Assembly (NCBI GenBank): GCA_012520255.1
Contig: JAAYOQ010000017.1
Coordinates: forward strand, 62,001-126,000
DNA from: Erysipelotrichia bacterium
Lineage (GTDB): Bacteria; Bacillota_I; Bacilli_A; Erysipelotrichales; Erysipelotrichaceae
DNA length: 64,000 nucleotides
Direction of reading: 5' to 3'
Part shown: piece after piece, positions 37,641 to 47,163 of the stretch
Position numbering within the stretch: the first letter of the stretch is position 1
Layout of the letters: the number at the start of each line of letters is the position of its first letter
Translations under genes and position numbers: made by a program
The notes under the pieces: generated by a model
The model's database searches: none
What the model was told of the DNA's origin: nothing
What the model saw: the letters and a program-made list of their open reading frames with translations, nothing else

Positions 37641-38372
37641 ATGCGTAATCTTTTAATTTATTTAGCGATAAAGTATCAGGGTGATTATTTTAAAATTAAA
37701 AAAGCAATTAAAAATAATGAAAAAATAACTGACAGGATTGTATTGCAAAAAGCTATTACTATTTTAGATAAAGAGTATCCTCAGCAGCTATTAGATTTAG
37801 AATATCCTCCTTTTGTCTTATTCTATAAAGGAGATATAACCCTTTTAAATAATGAGCTAATTGCGGTTGTTGGTTCCAGAAATTATAGTGAATATGGAAA
37901 AAGGTGTACAATAGATATAGTTGAAAAACTAAGCAGAGGTTATGTTATTGTTTCAGGGTTGGCTAAAGGGATTGATAGCATTGCTCACATTCATGCTGAA
38001 AAGACGATAGCTGTATTAGGAAATGGCTTAAACTATTATTATCCTTTTGAAAACAGAAGCTTATATCAAAAACTGCAAGAAAATCAGTTGGTTATTAGTG
38101 AATATCCTTTAAATGTAAAACCTAGAAAATATCATTTTCCCTTTAGAAACAGAATTATTGCTGCTTTATGTAAAAGTATTATTGTAACTGAAGCATCGTA
38201 TAAATCAGGAACAATGACAACAGTTAATGAAGGATTAACTTTAAACAGGGATATTTATGCCATTCCCTATAGTTATGATGAGTCAATGAATTGTGGAACA
38301 AACATCCTGATTCAGCAAGGTGCCAATATTTTAACTTTGGAGAATATAAATGATTTATTTGACAAATTATAA
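37641..38372 (+). CDS. dprA: DNA processing protein DprA/Smf
   Basis: A 243-residue Rossmann-fold protein that loads RecA on incoming single-stranded DNA in transformation. Visible: VVGSRNYSEYGKR, SGLAKGIDSIAHIHA, LGNGLNYYYP and FPFRNRIIAAL. It is short, with about 55 residues before the core and no C-terminal winged helix. ATG 37641 with TTGGTGAT upstream is preferred. Presence hints at competence, but no other competence gene is in view. Confidence 0.92.
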   Translation: MRNLLIYLAIKYQGDYFKIKKAIKNNEKITDRIVLQKAITILDKEYPQQLLDLEYPPFVLFYKGDITLLNNELIAVVGSRNYSEYGKRCTIDIVEKLSRGYVIVSGLAKGIDSIAHIHAEKTIAVLGNGLNYYYPFENRSLYQKLQENQLVISEYPLNVKPRKYHFPFRNRIIAALCKSIIVTEASYKSGTMTTVNEGLTLNRDIYAIPYSYDESMNCGTNILIQQGANILTLENINDLFDKL

Positions 38373-38387
38373 ATGATTTGTTCTAAT
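38359..38387 (+). promoter_or_regulatory. topA promoter overlapping the end of dprA
   Basis: Consensus TTGACA (38359-38364), 17-bp spacer, TCTAAT (38382-38387). The -35 lies in the last codons of dprA. Confidence 0.65.
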
Positions 38388-38428
38388 ATATACGACAATT
38401 TTAAGAGAAAATTAAGTGAGTGAGATAT

Positions 38429-40573
38429 ATGAGTAAAAAGAATTTAGTAATTGTAGAATCGCCTTCAAAAGCAAATACAATAGAAAGATATTTAGGTGAC
38501 CAGTATGAAGTTGTAGCTTCTAAAGGTCATATTTGTGATCTGGCTACAACTGGAAAGGGAGGTTTGGGAATTGATGTTGATAATGGCTTTAAAACCAGAT
38601 ATATTATCCCGGCTGGAAAAAAACAAATAGTTAAACAATTAAAATCAAAAGTAGAAAAAGCCGATAAAGTATTACTGGCAACTGACCCGGACAGAGAAGG
38701 AGAAGCCATCGCTTATCATCTGGCTAATAATCTGGATATCGATTTAGATGAGAATAATAGAGTAGTTTTTTTTGAAGTTACTAAACCTGCAGTTGTAAAA
38801 GCAATTGAAAATGCCAGAAAAGTAGACATGGATTTAGTAGATTCACAAGAAACAAGAAGAATTCTAGATCGAATTATTGGATTCAAGCTTTCAACTTTAT
38901 TAAATAGTAAAATAAAAAGCAAAAGTGCAGGTAGAGTTCAGTCAGTGGCTTTAAAACTTATCGTTGATCGTGAAGATGAAATCAACGCTTTTATCAGTGA
39001 AGAGTATTGGACAATTGCTGCAGAATTTAGATATGAAGAAATTGATTTTGTCGCTGATTTGACTAAAATAGCTGGAAATAAAGCTAAAATAAACAATAAA
39101 GAAGAAGCTGATATTATCGTTAATGCATGTAACAAACAGCCTTTTAAGGTAGTGGAATTGAAAGAAGAAGTTAAAAATAAAAAGAGTCGACCACCTTATA
39201 TTACTTCAACACTGCAACAGGATGCTTCGACAAAACTAAATTTTTCATCAAGAAAAACAAATAGTGTCGCTCAAAGACTGTATGAAGGAATTAATATTGG
39301 CAGTTCTGTGACAGGTTTAATTACCTATATGCGTACCGATTCAAATAGATTGTCGCAAGTTTTTGTCAGCTCTGCCAAAGATTACATCAAGCAGAATTAT
39401 GGAGAAAAATATGTAGGAAAATATCGCGCAAAAACAAATAAAAAAGCCCAGGATGCTCATGAAGCGATCAGACCTACTAATATAAACAATACTCCTGAAT
39501 CAATAAAACAATATTTATCTAATGATGAATATAAACTTTATAAAATGATATATGAACGCACTTTAGCTTCTCTGATGGCTGATTCATTATATAACAGTAA
39601 AAGTATTAAATTGCTATGTAGTGAATATGAGTATTCTGCAACGGGTAGAACGCTGATTTTTGATGGTTATTTAAGAGTGTATCCAGAAAATGATAAAGAT
39701 TCATTATTGCCAAATCTAACAGAAAATCAGACTATTATTCCAGAAAAAGTTGAGGGTAAACAGCATTTTACTGAACCACCACTGCGATATTCTGAAGCTA
39801 GATTAATTAAGGCGATGGAAGAAAATGGTATTGGCAGACCATCTACCTATGCTACTATCATTGATACAATAACCAAAAGAGATTATGCTAAACTACAAAA
39901 GAGTTCAGAAAAATCAAGAACTAAAGTGTTTGTTCCTACTGATCAGGGAATTTTAACAACTAGAAAACTTGATGAATTCTTTTCAAGTATAATTAATGTT
40001 AAATATACTGCTGCTATGGAAAGTCAGTTAGATGAGATTGCAGATGGAAAGATGGATAAACTGACCTCATTAAATGAATTTTATAATCCTTTTATGGAAT
40101 TGATTGACAATGCTAAAGAAAACATGGAAAAAATTGAACCAGTTAAAACTGGAGAATTGTGTCCAGAATGTGGTGGAGAATTGGTAATAAGAAAAGGAAA
40201 ATATGGGGAGTTTGTAGCTTGTTCAAATTATCCTAAATGCAAATATCATCACGATTTAGAAAGTGAAAATGGAGTAGACCATGGCACATGTCCTGAATGT
40301 GGTAATAAATTAGTAGAAAAAAGAGGCCGGTATGGCAAGTTTATTGCTTGTTCAAACTATCCAGAATGTAAATATATTGTGAATAATAAAAAACCGGCTA
40401 AGGAAACCGGAGAGCTGTGTCCAGAATGTAATAGTCCGTTAGTGGAAAGAATTTCCAGATATGGGAATACTTTTATCGGTTGTTCAAATTATCCTAAATG
40501 TCGATATATTGTTCCAAACAAAAATAAAGGCGCAAAACCAAAGAAGGTATCAAAGAAGAAAAAAGATGAATAA
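38429..40573 (+). CDS. topA: DNA topoisomerase I
   Basis: A 714-residue type IA topoisomerase relaxing negative supercoils. Toprim segment [15 protein letters not shown] and [14 protein letters not shown], catalytic Tyr in ITYMRTDS, and three C-terminal C4 zinc fingers (CPECGG, CPECGN, CPECNS, each ending CSNYPxCxY). ATG 38429 gives the standard [10 protein letters not shown] start. Confidence 0.97.
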   Translation: MSKKNLVIVESPSKANTIERYLGDQYEVVASKGHICDLATTGKGGLGIDVDNGFKTRYIIPAGKKQIVKQLKSKVEKADKVLLATDPDREGEAIAYHLANNLDIDLDENNRVVFFEVTKPAVVKAIENARKVDMDLVDSQETRRILDRIIGFKLSTLLNSKIKSKSAGRVQSVALKLIVDREDEINAFISEEYWTIAAEFRYEEIDFVADLTKIAGNKAKINNKEEADIIVNACNKQPFKVVELKEEVKNKKSRPPYITSTLQQDASTKLNFSSRKTNSVAQRLYEGINIGSSVTGLITYMRTDSNRLSQVFVSSAKDYIKQNYGEKYVGKYRAKTNKKAQDAHEAIRPTNINNTPESIKQYLSNDEYKLYKMIYERTLASLMADSLYNSKSIKLLCSEYEYSATGRTLIFDGYLRVYPENDKDSLLPNLTENQTIIPEKVEGKQHFTEPPLRYSEARLIKAMEENGIGRPSTYATIIDTITKRDYAKLQKSSEKSRTKVFVPTDQGILTTRKLDEFFSSIINVKYTAAMESQLDEIADGKMDKLTSLNEFYNPFMELIDNAKENMEKIEPVKTGELCPECGGELVIRKGKYGEFVACSNYPKCKYHHDLESENGVDHGTCPECGNKLVEKRGRYGKFIACSNYPECKYIVNNKKPAKETGELCPECNSPLVERISRYGNTFIGCSNYPKCRYIVPNKNKGAKPKKVSKKKKDE

Positions 40574-41858
40574 AGTTGTAAATGTTATTGGTGCAGGATT
40601 GGCTGGCTGTGAAGCAGTACATCAGCTTACTAGAAAAAATATTAAGGTAAGACTGTATGAGATGAGACCTGTAAAAACTACAGGCGCTCATCATACAGGA
40701 GATTTTAGTGAACTTGTGTGTTCAAATTCATTTAGAAGTAATGCTTTAACTAATGCTGTTGGTCTTTTAAAAGAAGAGATGAGAAAACTGGATTCCTTAA
40801 TTATTAAAGTAGCTGATAAACATGCGATCCCAGCTGGAAGTGCTTTAGCTGTTGATCGAGAAAATTTTTCTAAAGAAATAACTGAAATTATTAAGAATAA
40901 TCCTCTTGTTGAGATAATAAATGAAGAAATAACTGAAATACCAACCGGTCCAACAATAATAGCAACTGGACCTTTAACTTCAGATAAACTGGCTGAAGCA
41001 ATTAAAAAATATTTAAAACAGGATGCTCTTTATTTTTTTGATGCAGCTGCTCCGATTATTACCAAAGAATCAATCAATATGGATATTGCTTATTATAAAT
41101 CTAGATATGACAAAGGAAGTGCGGATTATATCAATTGTCCTTTTACAGAAGAACAGTTTGATTATTTTTATCAGGAATTAATCAATGGAAAAACGGCAGA
41201 AGGACACGGTGTTGATAAAGAGATATTCTTTGAAGGTTGTATGCCCATAGAAGTGATGGCTAAAAGAGGCAGACAGACATTAACCTTTGGTCCGCTGAAA
41301 CCAGTGGGTCTGCAAAAAGAAGGAAATCCCAGACCTTTTGCTGTTGTGCAACTAAGACAGGATAATGCTGTTGATACATTATATAATCTAGTAGGCTTCC
41401 AAACGAATTTGAAATGGGGCGAACAGAAAAGAATATTTTCTCTGATTCCAGGGTTGGAAAACTGTGAAATAGTTCGCTATGGCGTAATGCATCGGAATAC
41501 CTACATCAAATCGCCATTGGTGTTAAAGGAAACATACCAATGTAAGTTTAGAGATGATTTATTTTTTGCCGGTCAGCTAACTGGTGTAGAAGGATATGTA
41601 GAATCTGCTGCTTCGGGGTTAATTGCCGGTCATAATATGGCTAATTATCTATTGAAAGAACCACTAGTCAAAATGCCAAACACAACAATGATTGGTGCTC
41701 TGTCATATTATATAACTCAACCATCAGATAATTTTCAGCCTATGAATGCTAATTTCGGAATTTTTAATCTTTTAGAGAATGTTAAAAAAAGCGAAAGAAA
41801 AAAAGCTTATAGTAGACAGGCTTTAAAAATTATCAGTCAATATAGTGAGAAGTGGTAA
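40566..41858 (+). CDS. trmFO: Folate-dependent tRNA-U54 methyltransferase TrmFO
   Basis: A 430-residue FAD enzyme that uses methylene-tetrahydrofolate to make ribothymidine 54 in tRNA. The FAD loop is GAGLAGCEA, and [10 protein letters not shown] and [12 protein letters not shown] are family hallmarks. It overlaps topA by 8 nt, the topA-gid order of B. subtilis. Confidence 0.96.
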   Translation: MNKVVNVIGAGLAGCEAVHQLTRKNIKVRLYEMRPVKTTGAHHTGDFSELVCSNSFRSNALTNAVGLLKEEMRKLDSLIIKVADKHAIPAGSALAVDRENFSKEITEIIKNNPLVEIINEEITEIPTGPTIIATGPLTSDKLAEAIKKYLKQDALYFFDAAAPIITKESINMDIAYYKSRYDKGSADYINCPFTEEQFDYFYQELINGKTAEGHGVDKEIFFEGCMPIEVMAKRGRQTLTFGPLKPVGLQKEGNPRPFAVVQLRQDNAVDTLYNLVGFQTNLKWGEQKRIFSLIPGLENCEIVRYGVMHRNTYIKSPLVLKETYQCKFRDDLFFAGQLTGVEGYVESAASGLIAGHNMANYLLKEPLVKMPNTTMIGALSYYITQPSDNFQPMNANFGIFNLLENVKKSERKKAYSRQALKIISQYSEKW

Positions 41859-41860
41859 TT

Positions 41861-42757
41861 ATGGAAAAGCAGTTAGAAAACTTTTTAGATTATATCGTGA
41901 CAATCAATTCTGGTTCAGAAAATACTAGAGATGCCTATAAAAGAGACTTGAAAAGATATATCGAATATTTAAAACAAGAAGGAATAGATAATTTAGATAC
42001 AGTCGATAGAACTATTGTATTAGGCTATATTAATTATTTAAGAATGGATAAAAGATTTAACAAATTATCTAATCGTTCACTTTCTCGTAATTTAAGCAGC
42101 CTTCGCTCTTTTTATCGCTATCTTTTAGATATTAAAGAAGTGTCTGGTAATCCTTTTTTAGCTGTTAAAATTCCTAATGAAAAAAATAAGATTCCAGACT
42201 ATTTATTTGAAGATGAAATTGATATGTTGTTAGAAAGTTTCGATTTGAATGATGACTTTGGCTATCGTGATAGAACTATTTTTGAAGTTATGTATGGTTG
42301 TGGATTGCGTTTATCAGAACTGTGTAATTTAAAAATTGAAGATATTGATTTTAATAATCAGTTACTGTCAATTTTAGGGAAAGGATCAAAAAGAAGACTT
42401 GTACCTTTTTATAATATGATTGGACAACTACTAGAAAATTATATAAATAACATTAGAAAAAAATATATCAAAGAAGAACATAATTTTGTTTTTATTAATA
42501 GAAACGGTGGAAAATTATCAAACAGAGGAGTTCAATACTTATTAAATAAAACAGTTAAAAAAAATAATCTTCCTTTACAGCTGAGTCCTCATACTTTGCG
42601 TCATTCTTTTGCAACACATCTGTTAGATGCAAAAGTAGATATTCGTATAGTTCAGGAACTTTTAGGTCATAGTAATTTATCAACCACACAGATATATACT
42701 CATATAACAATAGACAGACTAAAAGAAAACTACAACAAGGCTTTTAAAAGCGATTAG
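41861..42757 (+). CDS. xerC: Tyrosine recombinase XerC/CodV
   Basis: A 298-residue recombinase with an N-terminal SAM-like core-binding domain and catalytic domain: GCGLRLSEL (Arg), LSPHTLRHSFATHLL (His, Arg), LGHSN (His) and TQIYTH (Tyr nucleophile). By context (after trmFO) it is the chromosome-dimer resolvase CodV/XerC. clpQ, clpY and codY, which follow in B. subtilis, are missing here. Confidence 0.92.
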   Translation: MEKQLENFLDYIVTINSGSENTRDAYKRDLKRYIEYLKQEGIDNLDTVDRTIVLGYINYLRMDKRFNKLSNRSLSRNLSSLRSFYRYLLDIKEVSGNPFLAVKIPNEKNKIPDYLFEDEIDMLLESFDLNDDFGYRDRTIFEVMYGCGLRLSELCNLKIEDIDFNNQLLSILGKGSKRRLVPFYNMIGQLLENYINNIRKKYIKEEHNFVFINRNGGKLSNRGVQYLLNKTVKKNNLPLQLSPHTLRHSFATHLLDAKVDIRIVQELLGHSNLSTTQIYTHITIDRLKENYNKAFKSD

Positions 42758-42951
42758 ATTAGCAATTAAAAGTGATAATTTGAGATATATTCATCATCAT
42801 ATATCAGAGTAAAGTTAAAATGTTTATTAAAACGGTATTAAATAACTAAATAATCCGATATATGTTGTAGCAAGTAATAATTTTATAGATAGCATTATTC
42901 ATTTTTTCAAAAATAATAATATGATATAATTGAGTAAATTAAATTTGAATT

Positions 42952-43023
42952 GTTATTTCGCTTAAAGGATTAAATGTTATTTCGCTTAAAGGATTAAATG
43001 TTATTTCGCTTAAAGGATTAAAT
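42952..43023 (+). repeat. Three perfect tandem copies of a 24-bp unit
   Basis: Copies at 42952-42975, 42976-42999 and 43000-43023 are identical. The unit length is 8 codons, and each copy can be read as start-Leu-Phe-Arg-Leu-Lys-Asp-stop, with AAAGGA four bases before the next ATG. It lies between the two rpsB promoters, immediately before the -35 of the proximal one. Confidence 0.95.
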
Positions 43024-43026
43024 TTA

Positions 43027-43055
43027 TTGAAAATATATGTCATTTATGCTATCAT
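43027..43055 (+). promoter_or_regulatory. Proximal rpsB promoter
   Basis: TTGAAA (43027-43032), 17-bp spacer, TATCAT (43050-43055). The predicted start at about 43062 leaves a 112-nt leader. Confidence 0.7.
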
Positions 43056-43099
43056 TAAAAATGGCGTTTTATTATCGCCTAATACACACATCATAGATT

Positions 43100-43130
43100 C
43101 GATATTCCGTGCTTGAAAAAGTTAATATCG
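43100..43130 (+). promoter_or_regulatory. Leader hairpin of rpsB
   Basis: CGATATT (43100-43106) pairs perfectly with AATATCG (43124-43130). A smaller GGCG/CGCC hairpin lies upstream near 43063-43079. It could be an S2 autoregulatory element, but I do not recognise a described class. Confidence 0.45.
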
Positions 43131-43174
43131 TTAGAAGTGATGGAGGAAAACAACGGAAAGAGAGGAATTTATTA

Positions 43175-44089
43175 ATGTCAGTTGTTACAATGCGTAAATT
43201 GTTAGAGTCTGGAGTGCATTATGGACATCAAACCAGAAGATGGGATCCCAGACAAAGATCAAACATCTATGCTGCAAAAAACGGAATTCATATCATCAAT
43301 TTGGAAAATACTATTGAGAGTTTAAATGATGCATATGCAGCAATGAAGGAAATTGCCGAAAGAGGCGGAAGAGTACTATTTGTAGGTACTAAAAGACAAG
43401 CTCAAGCTACAGTTATGGAAGAAGCTTTAAGAAGCGGATCGTTCTACGTAAATCAAAGATGGTTGGGTGGAACATTAACCAACTACCGTACAATTCAAAG
43501 AAGAATCAGAAGACTGGTCGAAATTGAACAAATGGAAGAAACTGGAACAATTAACAATTATCCTAAAAAAGAAATTATCCTAATCAGAAAAGAAGCTGAA
43601 AGATTAAATAATTTTTTAGGTGGAATTAAAGAAATGAAAAAACTTCCGGATGCAGTTTTTGTAGTAGATCCACAAGAAGATAAAATTGCTGTATTAGAAG
43701 CAAAAAAATTAAATATTCCTGTATTTGGAATTGCAGATACAAACTGTGATCCAGAATTATTAGATTATCCAATTCCAGGAAATGATGATGCTATCAATTC
43801 AATCAAAGTATTAGTTGGCATCATTAATGATGCAATCGTTGAAGCGAAAGGTGGAGTTTTAGAATATGCTTATCAGACAGATGAAAATCCTGAAATTACC
43901 ATGAGCGATGTAATCATTTCTGTTGCAGAAAAAGCAGCTGAAAATGAAAGAAGAAGAAGAGCAAGATACGAAGAGCAAAGAAGAAATCGTGGCTATAGAA
44001 GATACGATAGAAGAGAAAGAACTCAACCTGCAGCAGAAACTACTCCAAAAGAAGTAAAAGCAGAAGAAAGTAAAAGTGAGGAAGAATAG
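43175..44089 (+). CDS. rpsB: 30S ribosomal protein S2
   Basis: A 304-residue protein with standard S2 segments: GVHYGHQTRRWDPR, FVGTKRQAQ and GIADTNCDP. The C-terminal 60 residues are an Arg/Glu-rich extension not found in most S2 proteins. ATG 43175 follows GAGAGGAA. Co-transcribed with tsf. Confidence 0.97.
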   Translation: MSVVTMRKLLESGVHYGHQTRRWDPRQRSNIYAAKNGIHIINLENTIESLNDAYAAMKEIAERGGRVLFVGTKRQAQATVMEEALRSGSFYVNQRWLGGTLTNYRTIQRRIRRLVEIEQMEETGTINNYPKKEIILIRKEAERLNNFLGGIKEMKKLPDAVFVVDPQEDKIAVLEAKKLNIPVFGIADTNCDPELLDYPIPGNDDAINSIKVLVGIINDAIVEAKGGVLEYAYQTDENPEITMSDVIISVAEKAAENERRRRARYEEQRRNRGYRRYDRRERTQPAAETTPKEVKAEESKSEEE

Positions 44090-44091
44090 AG

Positions 44092-44982
44092 ATGGCTAAC
44101 TTATTAGAATTAGTAAAACAATTAAGAGACCAGACTGGTGCTGGTATGATGGACTGCAAAAAAGCTTTAGAAGCAAGTAATAACGATTTATCAAAAGCAG
44201 TTGACTGGTTAAGAGAAAAAGGTATTGCTAAATCTGTATCAAGAGATAGCAGAATTGCTGCTGAAGGTTTAGCTAATATTACTGTTGCCGGCAATAGTGC
44301 TGTATTAGTTGAAATCAACAGTGAAACTGACTTTACAGCTAGAAATGACAGATTCAAAGATCTGGTTAAAGATGTTGCAGCTGCTATTTTAGCTCATAAA
44401 CCTTCTAATGTAGAAGAAGCTTTAGAAGTACCAGCTGCTGAAGGTACAGTAAGTGAATTGATTTCTGCTGTTTCATTTGCAACAGGTGAAAAGATGACTT
44501 TAAGAAGATTTGAAATTTTAGAAAAAAATGATCAACAATCGTTTGGTCAATATCTTCATCATGATGGCAAGACAGCTGCTGTTGTTGTATTAAATGGTTT
44601 AAATGAAGATGTTGGTAAACATATAGCAATGCAAGTTGCTTCAATGAAACCACAATATGTTGATAGAGCCGCAATGCCTAAAGAAATCGTCGAACATGAG
44701 ACACAAGTACAAACTGAGATTGCAAAAAACGATCCAAACAATGCCAAAAAACCAGAACATATCATTGAAAAAATGGTTACTGGCAGAGTTGCTAAAGCAT
44801 TACAGGAAATGTGTTTAGTTGATCAGGCATTTATCTTAGATAATGGTCTTAAAGTAGGTGCTTATTTAAAAGAAAACAACATGTCTGTAGATTCATTTGT
44901 CGTATATGTTGTTGGTGAAGGAATCGAAAAAAGAAAAGATTGCTGGGTTGACGAAGTAAATGCTGCTTTAAACTGTAAGTAA
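44092..44982 (+). CDS. tsf: Elongation factor Ts
   Basis: A 296-residue nucleotide-exchange factor for EF-Tu. RDQTGAGMMDCKKAL is the diagnostic N-terminal element, followed by the core and dimer domains at full length. Two nt after rpsB. pyrH and frr, the usual next genes, are not present. Confidence 0.97.
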   Translation: MANLLELVKQLRDQTGAGMMDCKKALEASNNDLSKAVDWLREKGIAKSVSRDSRIAAEGLANITVAGNSAVLVEINSETDFTARNDRFKDLVKDVAAAILAHKPSNVEEALEVPAAEGTVSELISAVSFATGEKMTLRRFEILEKNDQQSFGQYLHHDGKTAAVVVLNGLNEDVGKHIAMQVASMKPQYVDRAAMPKEIVEHETQVQTEIAKNDPNNAKKPEHIIEKMVTGRVAKALQEMCLVDQAFILDNGLKVGAYLKENNMSVDSFVVYVVGEGIEKRKDCWVDEVNAALNCK

Positions 44983-44988
44983 AATATT

Positions 44989-45016
44989 AAACACTTCTAA
45001 ATTTTAGGAGTGTTTT
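44989..45016 (+). terminator. Terminator of rpsB-tsf
   Basis: AAACACTTCTAA (44989-45000) pairs with TTAGGAGTGTTT (45004-45015, one G-U), ending in a T run. Confidence 0.85.
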
Positions 45017-45126
45017 TATTTTAAGTGTATTTTTATTTGAAAAAATAATCACATTTATCTTAAAATTTCAATTTTGGGAGAATATTAGGAATAATTAAAT
45101 AGTTATTATTATTTTTTATCATTTTG

Positions 45127-45135
45127 TGCTAAAAT
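45127..45135 (+). promoter_or_regulatory. Extended -10 promoter of fba
   Basis: TGC-TAAAAT at 45127-45135, 38 bp before the fba start; -35 not consensus. Confidence 0.5.
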
Positions 45136-45172
45136 ATATTTAACATGTAAAATATTTATTTAGGAGGATATT

Positions 45173-46138
45173 ATGCCATTAGTTACATCAAAAGAAATGT
45201 TTAAGAAAGCTTATGAAGGCGGTTATGCAATTGGTGCTTTCAACGTTAATAACATGGAAATCATCCAGGGTATTACAGAAGCAGCAAAAGAATGCAATTC
45301 ACCTATTATATTACAGGTGTCAAAAGGCGCTAGAGCTTACGCAAACAGAACTTACTTAGTCAAGCTTGTAGAAGCTGCAATTATTGAGACAGGTTTACCT
45401 ATTGTTTTACATTTAGACCATGGCGACAGCTTTGAAGTCTGTAAAGAATGTATTGATGATGGTTTTACTTCAGTTATGATTGACTGTTCATCATTACCTT
45501 TTGAGGAAAATGTCAGAATTACAAAACAAGTTGTAGACTATGCTCATCCAAGAGGGGTCGTAGTTGAAGCTGAACTGGGAACACTTGCAGGTGTTGAAGA
45601 TGATGTTTCGGTTTCAAGAGAAGATTCTAAGTACACTAAACCAGAAGAAGTTGTTGAGTTTGTAGAAAGAACCGGCTGTGACTCTTTAGCAATCGCAATC
45701 GGTACATCTCATGGTGCATTCAAATTTACTCCAGAACAATGTACACTTAATGAAGAAGGTAAATTAGTTCCACCTCCACTTCGTTTTGACATTTTAGAGG
45801 AAATTCAGGAAAAACTACCTGGATTCCCAATCGTATTACATGGTTCTTCTTCAGTACCTCAAGAATACGTAAAAATGATTAATGAAAATGGTGGAAAACT
45901 AAAAGATGCTATCGGAGTTCCTGAAGAAGAGTTAAGAAAAGCTGCATCAATGGCAGTTTGTAAAATCAACATTGACTCTGACCTGCGTTTAGCGATGACT
46001 GGAACCATCAGAAAACACTTCAATGATAATCCATCTCACTTTGACCCACGTCAGTACTTGAAACCTGCTAGAGAAAACATTAAAGAAATTGTTAAACACA
46101 AAATCATAAATGTTTTAGGCTCAGATAATAAGGTTTAA
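45173..46138 (+). CDS. fba: Class II fructose-1,6-bisphosphate aldolase
   Basis: A 321-residue zinc-dependent glycolytic aldolase. LHLDHGDS contains the zinc-binding and catalytic His/Asp pair, EAELGTLAGVED and LHGSSS match the family. It has its own promoter, AGGAGG ribosome site and terminator. Confidence 0.96.
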   Translation: MPLVTSKEMFKKAYEGGYAIGAFNVNNMEIIQGITEAAKECNSPIILQVSKGARAYANRTYLVKLVEAAIIETGLPIVLHLDHGDSFEVCKECIDDGFTSVMIDCSSLPFEENVRITKQVVDYAHPRGVVVEAELGTLAGVEDDVSVSREDSKYTKPEEVVEFVERTGCDSLAIAIGTSHGAFKFTPEQCTLNEEGKLVPPPLRFDILEEIQEKLPGFPIVLHGSSSVPQEYVKMINENGGKLKDAIGVPEEELRKAASMAVCKINIDSDLRLAMTGTIRKHFNDNPSHFDPRQYLKPARENIKEIVKHKIINVLGSDNKV

Positions 46139-46144
46139 TGTGAA

Positions 46145-46174
46145 AAAGCCTCGATTTGATTCGAGGTTTTTTTT
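46145..46174 (+). terminator. Terminator of fba
   Basis: CCTCGA (46149-46154) pairs with TCGAGG (46161-46166) flanked by A and T runs, ending in eight Ts. Confidence 0.88.
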
Positions 46175-46179
46175 AGCTG

Positions 46180-46208
46180 AAAAAGGTCAAATTTACTTGA
46201 CCTTTTTG
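46180..46208 (-). terminator. Terminator of the Ssb-like gene
   Basis: AAAAAGGTCAA pairs with TTGACCTTTTT on the minus strand; the gene's own TAA lies inside the loop side of the hairpin. Confidence 0.75.
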
Positions 46209-46495
46209 TTTGTAGAAGTCTGAATCAGGGTAATTTTTTCTGCTATAACGATAATATTCCCATCATTGTTTTCTAATCTTCCTTTTAAACATACTAGACT
46301 ACCTTCTGGATACTCCCTGATAGTATCATGTATTCCGCGCCATAATCGAACTTCAAACTGTTCTTTTGTATATTGCCCATCTTTGTTTTGAAAATTTCGA
46401 TTCAGCTCTATATAACAGTCTCCATTAAATTTTAATGTTTGTCTGATTTCTTCGTTACTATAGATGTATCCAACTAACACTACTTGATTAATCAT
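46193..46495 (-). CDS. Short single-stranded DNA-binding protein (Ssb-like)
   Basis: A 100-residue OB fold that opens MINQVVLVGYIYSNEEIR and contains RLWRGIHDTIREYPEGSLVCLKGRLE, the SSB core. It ends after the OB fold without the acidic C-terminal tail that recruits partners, so it is probably a secondary Ssb. RBS AAAGGAG. Confidence 0.8.
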   Translation of the reverse strand: MINQVVLVGYIYSNEEIRQTLKFNGDCYIELNRNFQNKDGQYTKEQFEVRLWRGIHDTIREYPEGSLVCLKGRLENNDGNIIVIAEKITLIQTSTNKKVK

Positions 46496-46548
46496 AAGAC
46501 TCCTTTCATTTTATATTAGTACCAAAAAGTCTGTAATCCTAAATAAAT

Positions 46549-46577
46549 TTGATATAAAGAAGAAAAAGAATTATAAT
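46549..46577 (+). promoter_or_regulatory. Promoter upstream of the 46692 gene
   Basis: TTGATA (46549-46554), 17-bp spacer, TATAAT (46572-46577). Transcription from about 46584 would give a 108-nt leader. Confidence 0.65.
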
Positions 46578-46691
46578 GTAACAAGTGAATTGAGGTATTT
46601 TTAGACAAAATTAGATTGTATTTAATATTACCGGAAGAAAAAACTGTTGATAAATTTACTGAATACAAAATTTAGTTTGGGAGAAAAATAT

Positions 46692-47108
46692 ATGTTGCAT
46701 AAAGAACTTAACAGGGCTTACAATGCCAGTTTAAAAGCACAAAATGCATTAAATGAAGTACTGTATTATCTTGAACAAGCCAAAGATTTTGGTATTTTAG
46801 ATATGACTGGTGGAAAACTTATAATTTCCTTATCAAAATATAAATCAATTGAAAAAGCCAATAGTTATATTGATGAATTTACCAGGAATATGAAAACTTT
46901 TGCCAGAGAGTTATTTGATATGAGACTTCAAGGTAATTTAAAAATAGAAATTAGTAATTTTTTAAGGATTACGGATATTTATTTTGATCAAATGGCTTCG
47001 GATATGATTGTTCAAAAGAAAATTTATAATTCCTTAAAGATGGCTGAAGAATTAAAGCCGAAAGTAGACGATATAGTCCTTAAGTTAAAAGAACTTTCCG
47101 GAAATTAG
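46692..47108 (+). CDS. Small helical protein of unknown function
   Basis: A 138-residue all-helical protein with no signal peptide, membrane span or cysteines. The start at 46692 has GGGAG and matches the first strongly coding-like residues (MLHKELNRAYNASLKAQN). No family recognised. It has a strong promoter and lies 55 nt before thyA. Confidence 0.65.
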   Translation: MLHKELNRAYNASLKAQNALNEVLYYLEQAKDFGILDMTGGKLIISLSKYKSIEKANSYIDEFTRNMKTFARELFDMRLQGNLKIEISNFLRITDIYFDQMASDMIVQKKIYNSLKMAEELKPKVDDIVLKLKELSGN

Positions 47109-47163
47109 AAATGATTGTTTTATTAGTCGTTTAATAGATTATAATAAATAAGAGGTGATATAG

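Larger units (their letters stand above)
42758..43174. other. Intergenic region upstream of rpsB: two promoters, tandem repeats, leader
   Basis: A gap of 417 bases. 42758-42920 shows nothing convincing beyond AT-rich sequence. A distal extended -10 (TGA-TATAAT, 42922-42930) is followed by three perfect 24-bp repeats, the proximal rpsB promoter and a leader of about 112 nt with two hairpins. The main parts are listed separately. Confidence 0.6.

Noticed and set aside
41861-42757. Phage or integron integrase
   Set aside because: Although a tyrosine recombinase, its size, motifs and place after trmFO mark it as housekeeping XerC/CodV, and no att sites or phage genes adjoin.
42952-43023. Tandem repeats as a CRISPR array
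   Set aside because: The copies are directly adjacent with no spacers and there are no cas genes.
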